A DNA stretch of 64,000 nt, taken from assembly GCF_900111555.1 (NCBI RefSeq), contig NZ_FOHZ01000003.1, forward strand, positions 167,777 to 231,776, given 5' to 3'. Position numbers and translations under genes: made by a program. Of this stretch, positions 30,439 through 38,386 are shown piece after piece (position 1 is the first letter of the stretch; every line of letters begins with the position of its first letter). Under the pieces are notes generated by a model. That model was not told the origin of the DNA. It did not search any database and saw only the letters and a program-made list of their open reading frames with translations. Source of the stretch: Marinobacter segnicrescens (GTDB lineage: Bacteria; Pseudomonadota; Gammaproteobacteria; Pseudomonadales; Oleiphilaceae).

Positions 30439-31380
30439 TCAGCCCCGGGGGTGATGGGTTTGATGCAGGTCCTGCAGGCGCTGGCGGGCAACATGGGTAT
30501 ATATCTGGGTTGTCGACAGGTCGGCGTGCCCCAGCAACATCTGCACGACCCTCAGGTCCGCGCCATGGTTCAGCAGGTGGGTCGCGAATGCATGGCGCAG
30601 GGTATGGGGTGACAGCTTCTTGCTGATACCGGCCCGGCCGGCATAGTGTCGAATGCGGTACCAGAAAGCCTGGCGGCTCATGGCGCTGCCCCGATTGCCG
30701 GGAAACAGGTCATCCGAGACCTTTCCGCGCAACAGGTCACCCCGAGCCTCATTCATATACCGAAGCAGCCAGTCGATTGCCTCCTCCCCCATCGGCACCA
30801 GTCGCTCCTTGTCGCCCTTGCCGGTAACCCGGATAACACCCTGGCGCAGATTCACCTGGTCCACCCGCAGGGAAACCAGTTCACTCACCCGCAGGCCGCA
30901 GCCGTAAAGGATCTCAAGCATGGCCCGGTCCCGCAGCTCCAGTCGCTCGTCCTGTACCTTTTCGTTCAGCGGCTCGTTGAGCAGGGCCTCGACATCAGCC
31001 TCTGTCAGGGTATCTGGTAATCGGCGAGCAAGGCGTGGACTTTCAATGCGCAGGGTGGGATCTTCCGATATCAGCTGCTCCCGCAGGAGATAACGATAGA
31101 ACCGGCGCAAGCCGGACAGGCGCCTGGCCGCTGTGGCATTCTTGCGCCCCTGAACAAACGCTGAGGATATCCAGTCCAGCAGATGCTGGCGACTTACCCC
31201 GTCCAAGGCAGGGGCACCGGGGCGCTCAACAAGCCACCGGGAGAGCTGACCCAGGTCGCTGCCATAGGCGGATCGGGTTTTCTCCCCCAGCCCGTCCTCC
31301 AGCCAGAGCGCATCAAGAAAACGCTGGATGAGACGCTCATCGTCTTCGCGAAGGGCTTGCCTGCGACCTCGCTCTGCCAT
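30439..31380 (-). CDS. xerD: Site-specific tyrosine recombinase XerD
   Basis: XerD with XerC resolves chromosome dimers at dif under FtsK control. I start at the ATG at 31380, where AGGGGG lies 7 bases upstream, giving 313 residues. A short extra N-terminus precedes the SAM-like core-binding domain. Catalytic residues are visible in GCGLRVSELVSL (Arg), HTLRHAFATHLL (His-x-x-Arg), LLGHADLSTTQ (His) and IYTHV (nucleophilic Tyr). The pairing with dsbC matches E. coli and supports XerD rather than XerC or a mobile integrase. Confidence 0.94.
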   Translation of the reverse strand: MAERGRRQALREDDERLIQRFLDALWLEDGLGEKTRSAYGSDLGQLSRWLVERPGAPALDGVSRQHLLDWISSAFVQGRKNATAARRLSGLRRFYRYLLREQLISEDPTLRIESPRLARRLPDTLTEADVEALLNEPLNEKVQDERLELRDRAMLEILYGCGLRVSELVSLRVDQVNLRQGVIRVTGKGDKERLVPMGEEAIDWLLRYMNEARGDLLRGKVSDDLFPGNRGSAMSRQAFWYRIRHYAGRAGISKKLSPHTLRHAFATHLLNHGADLRVVQMLLGHADLSTTQIYTHVARQRLQDLHQTHHPRG

Positions 31381-31420
31381 TCTGGAGCCCCCTAAACGGC
31401 GCACTCAAACCCCAAACATG

Positions 31421-31448
31421 AAAAAGGGCAGCCGAAGCCACCCTTTTT
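31421..31448. terminator. Bidirectional intrinsic terminator with UUCG tetraloop after rplS
   Basis: On the minus strand AAAAAGGGTGGC-TTCG-GCTGCCCTTTTT forms a 12-bp stem, two pairs being G-U. It closes on a C(UUCG)G tetraloop and ends in a U tract. It lies between the rplS stop and xerD and should end the ribosomal operon. The A/T flanks would also let it work in the other direction. Confidence 0.9.
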
Positions 31449-31503
31449 CACTCCTGCAAACAGCATACAACCCTGCCCGCAGTGATACCCGCCAAGCTGA
31501 TAC

Positions 31504-31860
31504 TCAGCCCAGCTTCTCCTTGATCCGCGCGGCCTTGCCGGACAGTTCACGGAGGTAGTAGAGCTTGGCCTGACGCACGTCACCGCGACGCTTCACGGAG
31601 ATGCTGTCGATCAGCCTGGAGAACGTCTGGAAGGTACGCTCAACGCCAACACCGTAGGAAACCTTGCGTACGGTGAAGGAAGAGTTCATACCACGGTTAC
31701 GCTTACCGATAACCACGCCTTCAAAGGCCTGCAGACGCTCACGGTTACCCTCGGTTACGCGGACCTGGACAACCACGGTGTCACCCGGAGCAAACTCGGG
31801 AACTTCCCGGTTCATCTGCTCCGCTTCAATCTGACTGATGATGTCGTTCTTGCCACTCAT
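31504..31860 (-). CDS. rplS: 50S ribosomal protein L19
   Basis: L19 lies at the interface of the ribosomal subunits. The start is the ATG at 31860, with AGGAG 9 bases upstream; the longer frame above it overlaps trmD and is not conserved. The 118 residues include the L19 signature [17 protein letters not shown] and GVGVERTFQ. It is the last gene of rpsP-rimM-trmD-rplS, 40 bp after trmD, and is followed by a strong terminator. Confidence 0.98.
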   Translation of the reverse strand: MSGKNDIISQIEAEQMNREVPEFAPGDTVVVQVRVTEGNRERLQAFEGVVIGKRNRGMNSSFTVRKVSYGVGVERTFQTFSRLIDSISVKRRGDVRQAKLYYLRELSGKAARIKEKLG

Positions 31861-31900
31861 CGTTATGTGCTCCTGATACCCAATCTCATAATGCCCTGAT

Positions 31901-32647
31901 TCAATCAGAGGCACCCGGTTCGTTTAAAATCTCGTCCAGCAGCTCACGCTCTTCGTCCGTCAGCACCCGCTGCTCCAGCAGGTCGGGGCGTCGCTCCCGG
32001 GTTCGCCTCAGCGACTCTTTGAGCCGCCAGCGCCGGATCTGTTCGTGGTGACCGCCTAACAACACATCCGGAACTACCTGACCCTCGTAGACTTCGGGCC
32101 GGGTGTAGTGCGGACAATCCAGCAGACCGTCAGCAAAGGAATCCTGCTCCGCTGACTGCGCATGACCCAGCGCTCCGGGGATGAGGCGTGTAACCGCATC
32201 AATGACGGCCATGGCCGCCAGTTCGCCACCGGAAAGAACAAAGTCTCCCAGCGACACTTCCCGATCGACTTCCGTCGAGATCAGGCGTTCGTCCACCCCC
32301 TCGTAACGACCCGCCACGAGGATCAGACTGTCCTGTGAAGCCAGCGACTCCACCACCTGCTGATCCAGCCTTTCACCCTGGGGTGAGAGGTACACCACAC
32401 AGGCGTTTCCCGGCGCCTCCTCGCGGGCGGCATGGATAGCATCCCGCAAGGGCTGGATCTTCATCAGCATGCCGGGGCCGCCGCCGTATGGCCGGTCGTC
32501 CACGGTGCGATGCCGGTCATGGGTAAATTCCCGCGGGTTCCAGCTGTGAAAGGTCAGCAGACCTTCACGAACTGCCCTGCCGGTAATCCCGTAGTCGGTG
32601 ACCGCACCAAACATCTCGGGGAAAAGGCTAACCGCGCCAATCCACAC
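31901..32647 (-). CDS. trmD: tRNA (guanine(37)-N1)-methyltransferase
   Basis: TrmD makes m1G37 and prevents +1 frameshifting. The 248-residue SPOUT-family protein starts at GTG ([13 protein letters not shown]), with GAGG just upstream. It contains the knot motifs [24 protein letters not shown] and [13 protein letters not shown], and the C-terminal helical domain. Length is as usual. It begins 2 bp after the rimM stop. Confidence 0.98.
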   Translation of the reverse strand: MWIGAVSLFPEMFGAVTDYGITGRAVREGLLTFHSWNPREFTHDRHRTVDDRPYGGGPGMLMKIQPLRDAIHAAREEAPGNACVVYLSPQGERLDQQVVESLASQDSLILVAGRYEGVDERLISTEVDREVSLGDFVLSGGELAAMAVIDAVTRLIPGALGHAQSAEQDSFADGLLDCPHYTRPEVYEGQVVPDVLLGGHHEQIRRWRLKESLRRTRERRPDLLEQRVLTDEERELLDEILNEPGASD

Positions 32648-32649
32648 CC

Positions 32650-33177
32650 TCAGAACTCCGGATCCCAGTCGACAACGAGCTTGTCAGCCGCCAGGTCCAC
32701 TTCCCTGACTACCTGGTCAGGGAGATAGGGAATCAGCCGCTCACGCTGGTCTATCGAGGCATCGTCTGCCCGCACGACCAACACATCGTTGGCACCGGTC
32801 TCCATCAGGTGGTGCACCCTGCCAAGGCGCTCACCCGCTACCGTGACTACGCTGAGTCCTTCCAGCTGATGCCAGTAGTACTCACCTTCCGGCAACGGCG
32901 GCAGTTCCGATAACGGAACCCGTATTTCAGCGCCGCCGTAGGTCTGCGCCAGGTCACGGTCATCAATACCCTTGAGCTTGACCACAATGCCGGGGCCATG
33001 GCGCCGGCCAGCTTCAAGCTCTGCCGGAATACGCTTGCCGTCATGGAGCAATGTCCAGTGCCGGTAGTTCAGAATTCCGTCAACGGGGTCTGTGTAGGAG
33101 TAAACTTTCAGCCACCCCTTGACCCCGAAAACCGAGGTAATCCGGCCGATCACAGTTTCCTGTGGATGCTGTGTCAT
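32650..33177 (-). CDS. rimM: Ribosome maturation factor RimM
   Basis: RimM assists assembly of the 30S head by binding S19. The 175 residues show the N-terminal RimM fold ([20 protein letters not shown]) and the C-terminal PRC-barrel ([15 protein letters not shown] to the final LVVDWDPEF). It sits 21 bp after rpsP and 2 bp before trmD in the standard operon. Confidence 0.97.
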   Translation of the reverse strand: MTQHPQETVIGRITSVFGVKGWLKVYSYTDPVDGILNYRHWTLLHDGKRIPAELEAGRRHGPGIVVKLKGIDDRDLAQTYGGAEIRVPLSELPPLPEGEYYWHQLEGLSVVTVAGERLGRVHHLMETGANDVLVVRADDASIDQRERLIPYLPDQVVREVDLAADKLVVDWDPEF

Positions 33178-33198
33178 GCCAGGTCCCCGGTAAAGCGC

Positions 33199-33441
33199 TT
33201 ACTTGGCAGCAGCCTTCAGCAGCTGTGCTACACGCTCGGAAGGCTGCGCACCCTGGTTAATCCAGTACTGCACGCGTTCCTGGTCAACACGCAGACGCTC
33301 TTCCTGACCACGAGCTACCGGGTTGAAGAAGCCTACACGCTCGATAAAACGACCATCACGGGCGTTACGGCTGTCGGTTACTGCCAAGTGGTAAAAAGGA
33401 CGCTTCTTGGCGCCGCCACGAGCCAAACGGATTGTTACCAT
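33199..33441 (-). CDS. rpsP: 30S ribosomal protein S16
   Basis: S16 is an early assembly protein of the 30S body. I take the ATG at 33441, giving the conserved [19 protein letters not shown]. The upstream in-frame extension falls in the leader. The 80 residues match S16 in length. Its ribosome binding site is weak (AGGAT about 13 bases away). It opens the rpsP-rimM-trmD-rplS operon. Confidence 0.98.
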   Translation of the reverse strand: MVTIRLARGGAKKRPFYHLAVTDSRNARDGRFIERVGFFNPVARGQEERLRVDQERVQYWINQGAQPSERVAQLLKAAAK

Positions 33442-33535
33442 TTCGACCAATATCCTGTTCAGTTGTACGAACTTTGTACGATGCGTACGGTATGCCTTGG
33501 CAGCCGCACGTCGACCCATACTCGAAAGGGGCGCT

Positions 33536-33564
33536 ATTCTATGCTAATTCCCCGGTAAAGAAAA
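33536..33564 (-). promoter_or_regulatory. Possible rpsP operon promoter
   Basis: On the minus strand TTTTCT and TAGAAT are spaced by 17 bases in an AT-rich patch, about 95 bases before the rpsP ATG. The -10 is good and the -35 weak. Confidence 0.4.
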
Positions 33565-33584
33565 CAGGCAACACGTCCCGATTT

Positions 33585-34967
33585 CTACATACGCCCAAAT
33601 GGCGGCATACCCCCTCCACCAGGGGGCATCATACCCTTCATTCCGCGCATCATGTTCTGCATGCCGCCCTTCTTGCCGAACTTCTTCATCATCTTCTGCA
33701 TCTGCTTATGCTGCTTCAACAGGCGATTGATGTCCTGGATCTGGGTGCCAGAGCCAGCCGCAATACGGCGCTTGCGGGAATTATTGATGGTATCCGGGTA
33801 ACGACGCTCTTTCGGCGTCATGGAACAAATGATGGCTTCCATCTGACCGAAGGTCTTGTCGTTGACCTGGCTCTGGGCCATCTGGGCCATTTGCCCCATG
33901 CCCGGCAGCTTGTCCAGCAAACCGGCCATACCACCCATATTCTTCATCTGCTGAAGCTGGTCGCGGAAGTCCTCGAGATCAAAGCCCTTACCCTTCTTGA
34001 TCTTCTTGGTGAGCTTTTCTGCCTTTTGCTTGTCCAGCTTGCGCTCGGCCTCCTCAATAAGGGAGAGCACATCCCCCATACCGAGGATCCGCGACGCCAC
34101 CCGATCAGGATGGAACGGCTCCAGGGCGTCAGATTTCTCACCCACACCCATAAACTTGATGGGCTTACCGGTAATATGGCGCACAGACAGGGCGGCACCA
34201 CCGCGGGCGTCGCCATCCGTCTTGGTAAGCACCACACCGGTCAACGGCAGGGCGTCACTGAAGGCCTTGGCGGTATTGGCGGCATCCTGGCCGGTCATGG
34301 CGTCCACCACGAACAGCGTTTCCGCCGGGTTGACTGCCTTATGGAGGCGGCCAATCTCACCCATCATCTGCTCATCAACGTGGAGCCGGCCGGCAGTATC
34401 CAGAATGACCACATCCACATGCTTCTTGCGGGCCGCGTCAATGGCACCCTCGGCGATGGCAACCGGGTCCTGGTCTGCCGAGCTGGGGAAGAAGTCCACA
34501 CCAACTTCGCCGGCGAGGGTTTCCAGCTGACGGATAGCGGCGGGCCGATAGATGTCGGCACTGACCACCATTACGGACTTCTTCTCACGCTCCCTCAGCA
34601 GGCGCGCCAGCTTGGCAACGGTAGTGGTCTTACCGGCACCCTGCAGGCCTGCCATCATGATGACGGCGGGCGGGCGCACGGCGAGGTTCAGCTTTTCATC
34701 ACCGGACCCCATTACATGCTCCAGCTCCTGCTGGACCACTTTCACAAACACCTGGCCCGGAGTCAGGCTGCGCTGGACCTCCTGCCCAAGAGCCCGCTGC
34801 CGAACCCCCTCAACAAAGGATTTGACCACTGGCAGGGCAACGTCGGCCTCAAGCAGGGCCATGCGAACTTCCCGCAGGGTTTCCTTTATATTGTCATCGG
34901 TCAGCCTGGCCTGGCCGGAAATTTTCCTGAGACTCCCCGAGAGTCGGTCTGTCAGGTTTTCAAACAT
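33585..34967 (-). CDS. ffh: Signal recognition particle protein Ffh
   Basis: Ffh with 4.5S RNA delivers nascent membrane proteins to FtsY. The start is the ATG at 34967 (MFENLTDRLSGSLRKISGQ), the conserved beginning; the longer frame is upstream leader. The 460 residues show GTPase motifs GLQGAGKTTTVAKLA, DTAGRLHVDEQMM and TKTDGDARGG. The methionine-rich M domain ends in a Gly/Met/Pro tail (MMPPGGGGMPPFGRM). It precedes rpsP on the same strand and diverges from the ccsA-like gene. Confidence 0.98.
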   Translation of the reverse strand: MFENLTDRLSGSLRKISGQARLTDDNIKETLREVRMALLEADVALPVVKSFVEGVRQRALGQEVQRSLTPGQVFVKVVQQELEHVMGSGDEKLNLAVRPPAVIMMAGLQGAGKTTTVAKLARLLREREKKSVMVVSADIYRPAAIRQLETLAGEVGVDFFPSSADQDPVAIAEGAIDAARKKHVDVVILDTAGRLHVDEQMMGEIGRLHKAVNPAETLFVVDAMTGQDAANTAKAFSDALPLTGVVLTKTDGDARGGAALSVRHITGKPIKFMGVGEKSDALEPFHPDRVASRILGMGDVLSLIEEAERKLDKQKAEKLTKKIKKGKGFDLEDFRDQLQQMKNMGGMAGLLDKLPGMGQMAQMAQSQVNDKTFGQMEAIICSMTPKERRYPDTINNSRKRRIAAGSGTQIQDINRLLKQHKQMQKMMKKFGKKGGMQNMMRGMKGMMPPGGGGMPPFGRM

Positions 34968-35110
34968 GGTGGTATCCGTAGCCCTGAGAATGAATCGCTG
35001 AAACGGCAGCGCCCTGTTTGCCGGACACTGGTGACCGGGCAATTCCGTGTAGTTGTGCCGGGACATGACGCCGCACGCAAACCGGTTGATTCCGGTTGCA
35101 CAATCACGAC

Positions 35111-35139
35111 ATTATAACCAGACTAACGCGCTGAAACGA
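35111..35139 (-). promoter_or_regulatory. Probable ffh promoter
   Basis: A perfect TATAAT on the minus strand (35111-35116) with TCGTTT 17 bases upstream lies about 145 bases before the ffh ATG, in the divergent intergenic region. Confidence 0.5.
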
Positions 35140-35212
35140 CCAGCCCGGTCATTTCGGTATGCCGAAACCCGAAAGCCCGGACCCTATCACATAACCACCA
35201 ACCAGGAATGCC

Positions 35213-36019
35213 ATGGGAACGCTGATTCTCGCTGTAACCACCCTGTTCCTCTATAGCATTGGCACTGCCCTCCAGGCGCTTGGCTTCAGGGGTCGCATCA
35301 GCGTCAACAAGAACATCCTTACCGTCATCGGCGCCCTGGGCCTGGTTGCCCACGGCCTGCTGGTGTGGCGCACCCTGTTTCAGGACGGTGCCCTGAACCT
35401 TGGTTTTTTCCAGAGCTCGCTATTGATCTCCTGGCTGATGGCTGCACTGCTGCTAATCATGAACCTGCGAAAGCCCCTCGATGGCCTGTTTCTCGGGGTT
35501 TATCCATTGGCCTGCATCACGGTGGTTTTCGCGCTGCTGACCCACGCACCACCCCGTTTTATCCAGCGGGATGATTGGGGCATTCTGTCCCACATTGCGC
35601 TCTCGGTCACCGCCTACAGCCTGTTTGCGCTGGCAGCGGGTCAGGCATTGTTACTCTACTTTCAGAACCGCCAACTCAAGCAAAACTACAACAGCCCGCT
35701 GGTCCGTAACCTGCCACCCCTTCAAACCATGGAGTCGTTGCTGTTCGAGCTGGTGTGGGCCGGCGTGATCGTGCTGGTACTGGCTATTGTCACCGGCGCA
35801 ATCTTTGTCAGTGACCTGTTCGCCCAGGACCTGGCCCACAAAACCGTATTCTCCCTTATTTCACTGGCGGTTTTTGCCGCCCTGCTGATCGGGCGCCAGA
35901 CCCAGGGGTGGCGCGGCATCACTGCAAGCCGCTGGACCCTTGCCGGCTGTGCCCTGTTGGCCCTTGCCTATTACGGCAGCAAGTTCGTACTCGAACTGGT
36001 CTTCCACCGGGCAGGTTGA
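35213..36019 (+). CDS. CcsA/YpjD-like inner membrane protein (cytochrome c assembly family)
   Basis: The 268 residues are mostly hydrophobic, with about eight predicted membrane helices and the cytochrome-c-assembly fold. GILSHIALSVTAYSLFALAAGQ resembles the region of CcsA/YpjD that contains a conserved histidine. In E. coli the homologue ypjD lies beside ffh in the same divergent arrangement, and its function is unsettled. It lacks the tryptophan-rich WWD heme-handling motif of true CcmC/CcmF proteins, so a role in heme export should not be assumed. CAGGA precedes the ATG. Confidence 0.85.
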   Translation: MGTLILAVTTLFLYSIGTALQALGFRGRISVNKNILTVIGALGLVAHGLLVWRTLFQDGALNLGFFQSSLLISWLMAALLLIMNLRKPLDGLFLGVYPLACITVVFALLTHAPPRFIQRDDWGILSHIALSVTAYSLFALAAGQALLLYFQNRQLKQNYNSPLVRNLPPLQTMESLLFELVWAGVIVLVLAIVTGAIFVSDLFAQDLAHKTVFSLISLAVFAALLIGRQTQGWRGITASRWTLAGCALLALAYYGSKFVLELVFHRAG

Positions 36020-36077
36020 CACCCGGCTTGCCGGACCCTATTTTTCCCCTTCATACGCAACACAAGGACCTCCTCTC

Positions 36078-37367
36078 TTGAACGAGGCATCGCTAACGGC
36101 GCTGTTCTTCCTGCTTGCCGGCCTGATCGTTCTATCGGCTTTTTTTTCCAGCTCCGAGACCGGGATGATGTCCCTCAACCGGTATCGCCTCAAGCACATG
36201 GCCAAGACCGGCCATCGTGGTGCGCGCCGGGCACAGTCCCTGCTGCAGCGTACCGACCAGCTGATCGGGGTCATCCTGATCGGCAATAACTTTGTCAACA
36301 TCCTGGCCTCATCCATTGCCACGGTTATTGCGATCCGCCTCTGGGGAGATGCCGGCATTGCCATTGCTACGGTAGCCCTGACCATCGTAATCCTGATTTT
36401 CGCCGAGGTAACACCGAAGACCCTGGCCGCTCTTTTCCCCGAAAAGATCGCCTTCCCTGCCAGCCACGTGCTCGGCCCCCTGCTGAAGATCCTTTATCCG
36501 GTGGTCTGGGCCGTTAACCTGTTTACCGGCCTCATCCTGCGGATGCTCAGAGTGTCTCCTGATGACGCCAACTCTGAACACCTGTCGCGGGAGGAGCTGC
36601 GCACCCTGGTAAACGAGGCCGGGGCCCTCATCCCGTCCAAGCACAAGGATATGCTGGTCAGCATCCTTGACCTGGAAAAGGTCACGGTGAACGACATTAT
36701 CGTGCCCCGCAATGAGATTGTGGGCGTTGACCTGGATGATGACATCGAAACCATCCTGCGACAGCTACGCACCAGCCAGCATACCCGCCTGCCGATCTAC
36801 AAGGGTGACATCAACAACATCCAGGGCGTGCTGCACCTGCGTAACGTATCCCGCCTGCTGATGCAGGACGACGTCAACAAGGCCATGCTGATGCAGCTTT
36901 CCCGGGAGCCCTACTTCATTCCCGAGAGCACCCCGCTAAATACCCAGCTGATCAATTTCCAGAAGGCGAGGCGTCGTTTCGGCATCGTAGTGGATGAATA
37001 TGGTGACGTACTCGGCATCGCCACCCTGGAAGATATCCTGGAAGAGATTGTCGGTGACTTCACAACGGACTACTCGGAAACCAGTCCGGACATAATCCCC
37101 CAGGACGACGGCACCTTCATCATTGACGGCAGTGCTGCAGTGCGCACCATCAACAAGAACCTGAACTGGAAGCTTCCCACCGACGGCCCCAAAACCCTTA
37201 ACGGACTGATCACCGAGACCCTGGAGTCCATCCCGGAAACCAATGTTTGCCTGGTCATCCACGGCCACCGGGCCGAAGTACTGCAGATCAAGGACAACGT
37301 AGTCAAGGCCGCCATCGTGCACCCCATGCCAAGGAAGAAATCCTTCATCCGCAAACGCGCCACCTGA
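36078..37367 (+). CDS. CorC/HlyC-family CNNM-type membrane protein (YfjD-like)
   Basis: The best start is TTG at 36078, with AAGGA 11 bases before it, giving 429 residues that align with E. coli YfjD. The longer frame overlaps the preceding gene. A CNNM/DUF21 membrane domain occupies about residues 1-180 (AFFSSSETGMMSLNRYRL, LIGNNFVNILASS). Two CBS domains follow (IIVPRNEIVGVDLDDD, VVDEYGDVLGIATLEDILEEIVGDF), then a CorC_HlyC domain. The family is tied to magnesium homeostasis. The order ffh-ypjD-yfjD is conserved. Confidence 0.92.
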   Translation: MNEASLTALFFLLAGLIVLSAFFSSSETGMMSLNRYRLKHMAKTGHRGARRAQSLLQRTDQLIGVILIGNNFVNILASSIATVIAIRLWGDAGIAIATVALTIVILIFAEVTPKTLAALFPEKIAFPASHVLGPLLKILYPVVWAVNLFTGLILRMLRVSPDDANSEHLSREELRTLVNEAGALIPSKHKDMLVSILDLEKVTVNDIIVPRNEIVGVDLDDDIETILRQLRTSQHTRLPIYKGDINNIQGVLHLRNVSRLLMQDDVNKAMLMQLSREPYFIPESTPLNTQLINFQKARRRFGIVVDEYGDVLGIATLEDILEEIVGDFTTDYSETSPDIIPQDDGTFIIDGSAAVRTINKNLNWKLPTDGPKTLNGLITETLESIPETNVCLVIHGHRAEVLQIKDNVVKAAIVHPMPRKKSFIRKRAT

Positions 37368-37391
37368 TGATATATTCAAACGTTCTAATAA

Positions 37392-37420
37392 TTGACTTTT
37401 AACAAGATCATGATTTAAAC
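37392..37420 (+). promoter_or_regulatory. Possible promoter for the Yip1-family gene
   Basis: TTGACT and TTAAAC are spaced 17 bases in an AT-rich patch. The implied leader of about 125 bases contains a small hairpin, GCAAG-CAG-CTTGC. Confidence 0.4.
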
Positions 37421-37552
37421 GATTCCTTGACCGTCATAGCTCCTCTACCCAAAACTGAATCTGTGCGACAGATTGACGCGCAAGCAGCTTGCAGGGCGAA
37501 GGTTTGCCTCAGCCACTGCAGGTTGCCCGACAACAATAAGAGGAGAAGGTCC

Positions 37553-38155
37553 ATGAGCCTTTCACATACCGTAGGTCTGCTCACTCATCCTGATGAAGAG
37601 TGGGAAGCTATTCGTAATGAATCTGAATCTGTTTCGAAGCTCTATTTTGGCCATATTTTGCTATTGGCCCTTATTCCAGCGGCAGCCGCATTCTACGGAA
37701 CCACCCAGGTCGGCTGGCAGGTTGGAGGCAGCCAGGTCATAAAACTGACAATGGGCAGCGCACTCCAGCTCTGCGCCCTGGCCTATTTCGCAATGCTTGC
37801 GGGCATCTACATCATCGGCAAGTTCATCGACTTCTTTGCGGCCACCTACGACGTCAAGGAAACCACTCCCCGGGGCGTGACCCTCGCGGCCTATACCGCC
37901 ACACCCATCTTCCTGCTCGGCGTTATAGCCGTATATCCCAACATCTGGGTGAACATGGCGGTCGGCATTGCGGCCATCGCCTATGCGGTCTATCTTCTCT
38001 ATCAAGGCTTGCCAATCCTGATGAAGATCCCGGAAGAGCGTGGCTTCATGTTTGCCTCGTCAGTGCTGACAGTGGGCCTGGTAATGTTCGTAGGCCTGCT
38101 CGCCATCAGCGTGGTGATCTGGAGCATGGGCATTGGCCCCCAGTACGTCAGCTGA
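37553..38155 (+). CDS. Yip1-family integral membrane protein
   Basis: I start at the ATG at 37553, directly after AGGAGAAGG, giving 200 residues. A cytoplasmic N-terminus with LLTHPDEEWEAIRNE, typical of bacterial Yip1-domain proteins, precedes five hydrophobic helices. The bacterial family has no settled function. A 185-bp gap before it and a strong hairpin after it suggest that it is transcribed alone. Confidence 0.82.
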   Translation: MSLSHTVGLLTHPDEEWEAIRNESESVSKLYFGHILLLALIPAAAAFYGTTQVGWQVGGSQVIKLTMGSALQLCALAYFAMLAGIYIIGKFIDFFAATYDVKETTPRGVTLAAYTATPIFLLGVIAVYPNIWVNMAVGIAAIAYAVYLLYQGLPILMKIPEERGFMFASSVLTVGLVMFVGLLAISVVIWSMGIGPQYVS

Positions 38156-38182
38156 GCCTGACGGTAATGCGCCAGCAGGACC

Positions 38183-38212
38183 GAGAGGCCGGCCCGAAAG
38201 GGCCGGCCTCTC
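38183..38212 (+). terminator. Perfect 13-bp hairpin with GAAA tetraloop
   Basis: GAGAGGCCGGCCC and GGGCCGGCCTCTC pair fully around GAAA, 27 bp past the Yip1-family stop. There is no T-run after it, so the terminator call is likely but not certain. Confidence 0.65.
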
Positions 38213-38386
38213 TGCGCAATAAGCCTGTCCAAGAAAATGCTTATATCGCTTTTCGGGACAGGGCCATATTGTTACTAATAATTAATCGTGTAACCTCGGT
38301 ATATTTTGCGATAGATTACGCAGATAACTAACGATCTCAGAGTAAGCTCGGTAACGTATCCGGTTGAGGCGTATCAGGAGTCAGCC

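Noticed and set aside
30439..31380. Tyrosine recombinase as a sign of a mobile element or integron
   Set aside because: Its place beside dsbC, its length and its motifs identify it as housekeeping XerD; no attachment sites or cargo are present.
33432..35117. 561-codon open frame opposite ffh
   Set aside because: Antisense shadow, His/Leu/Gly-rich with no plausible fold; ffh motifs are complete on the minus strand.
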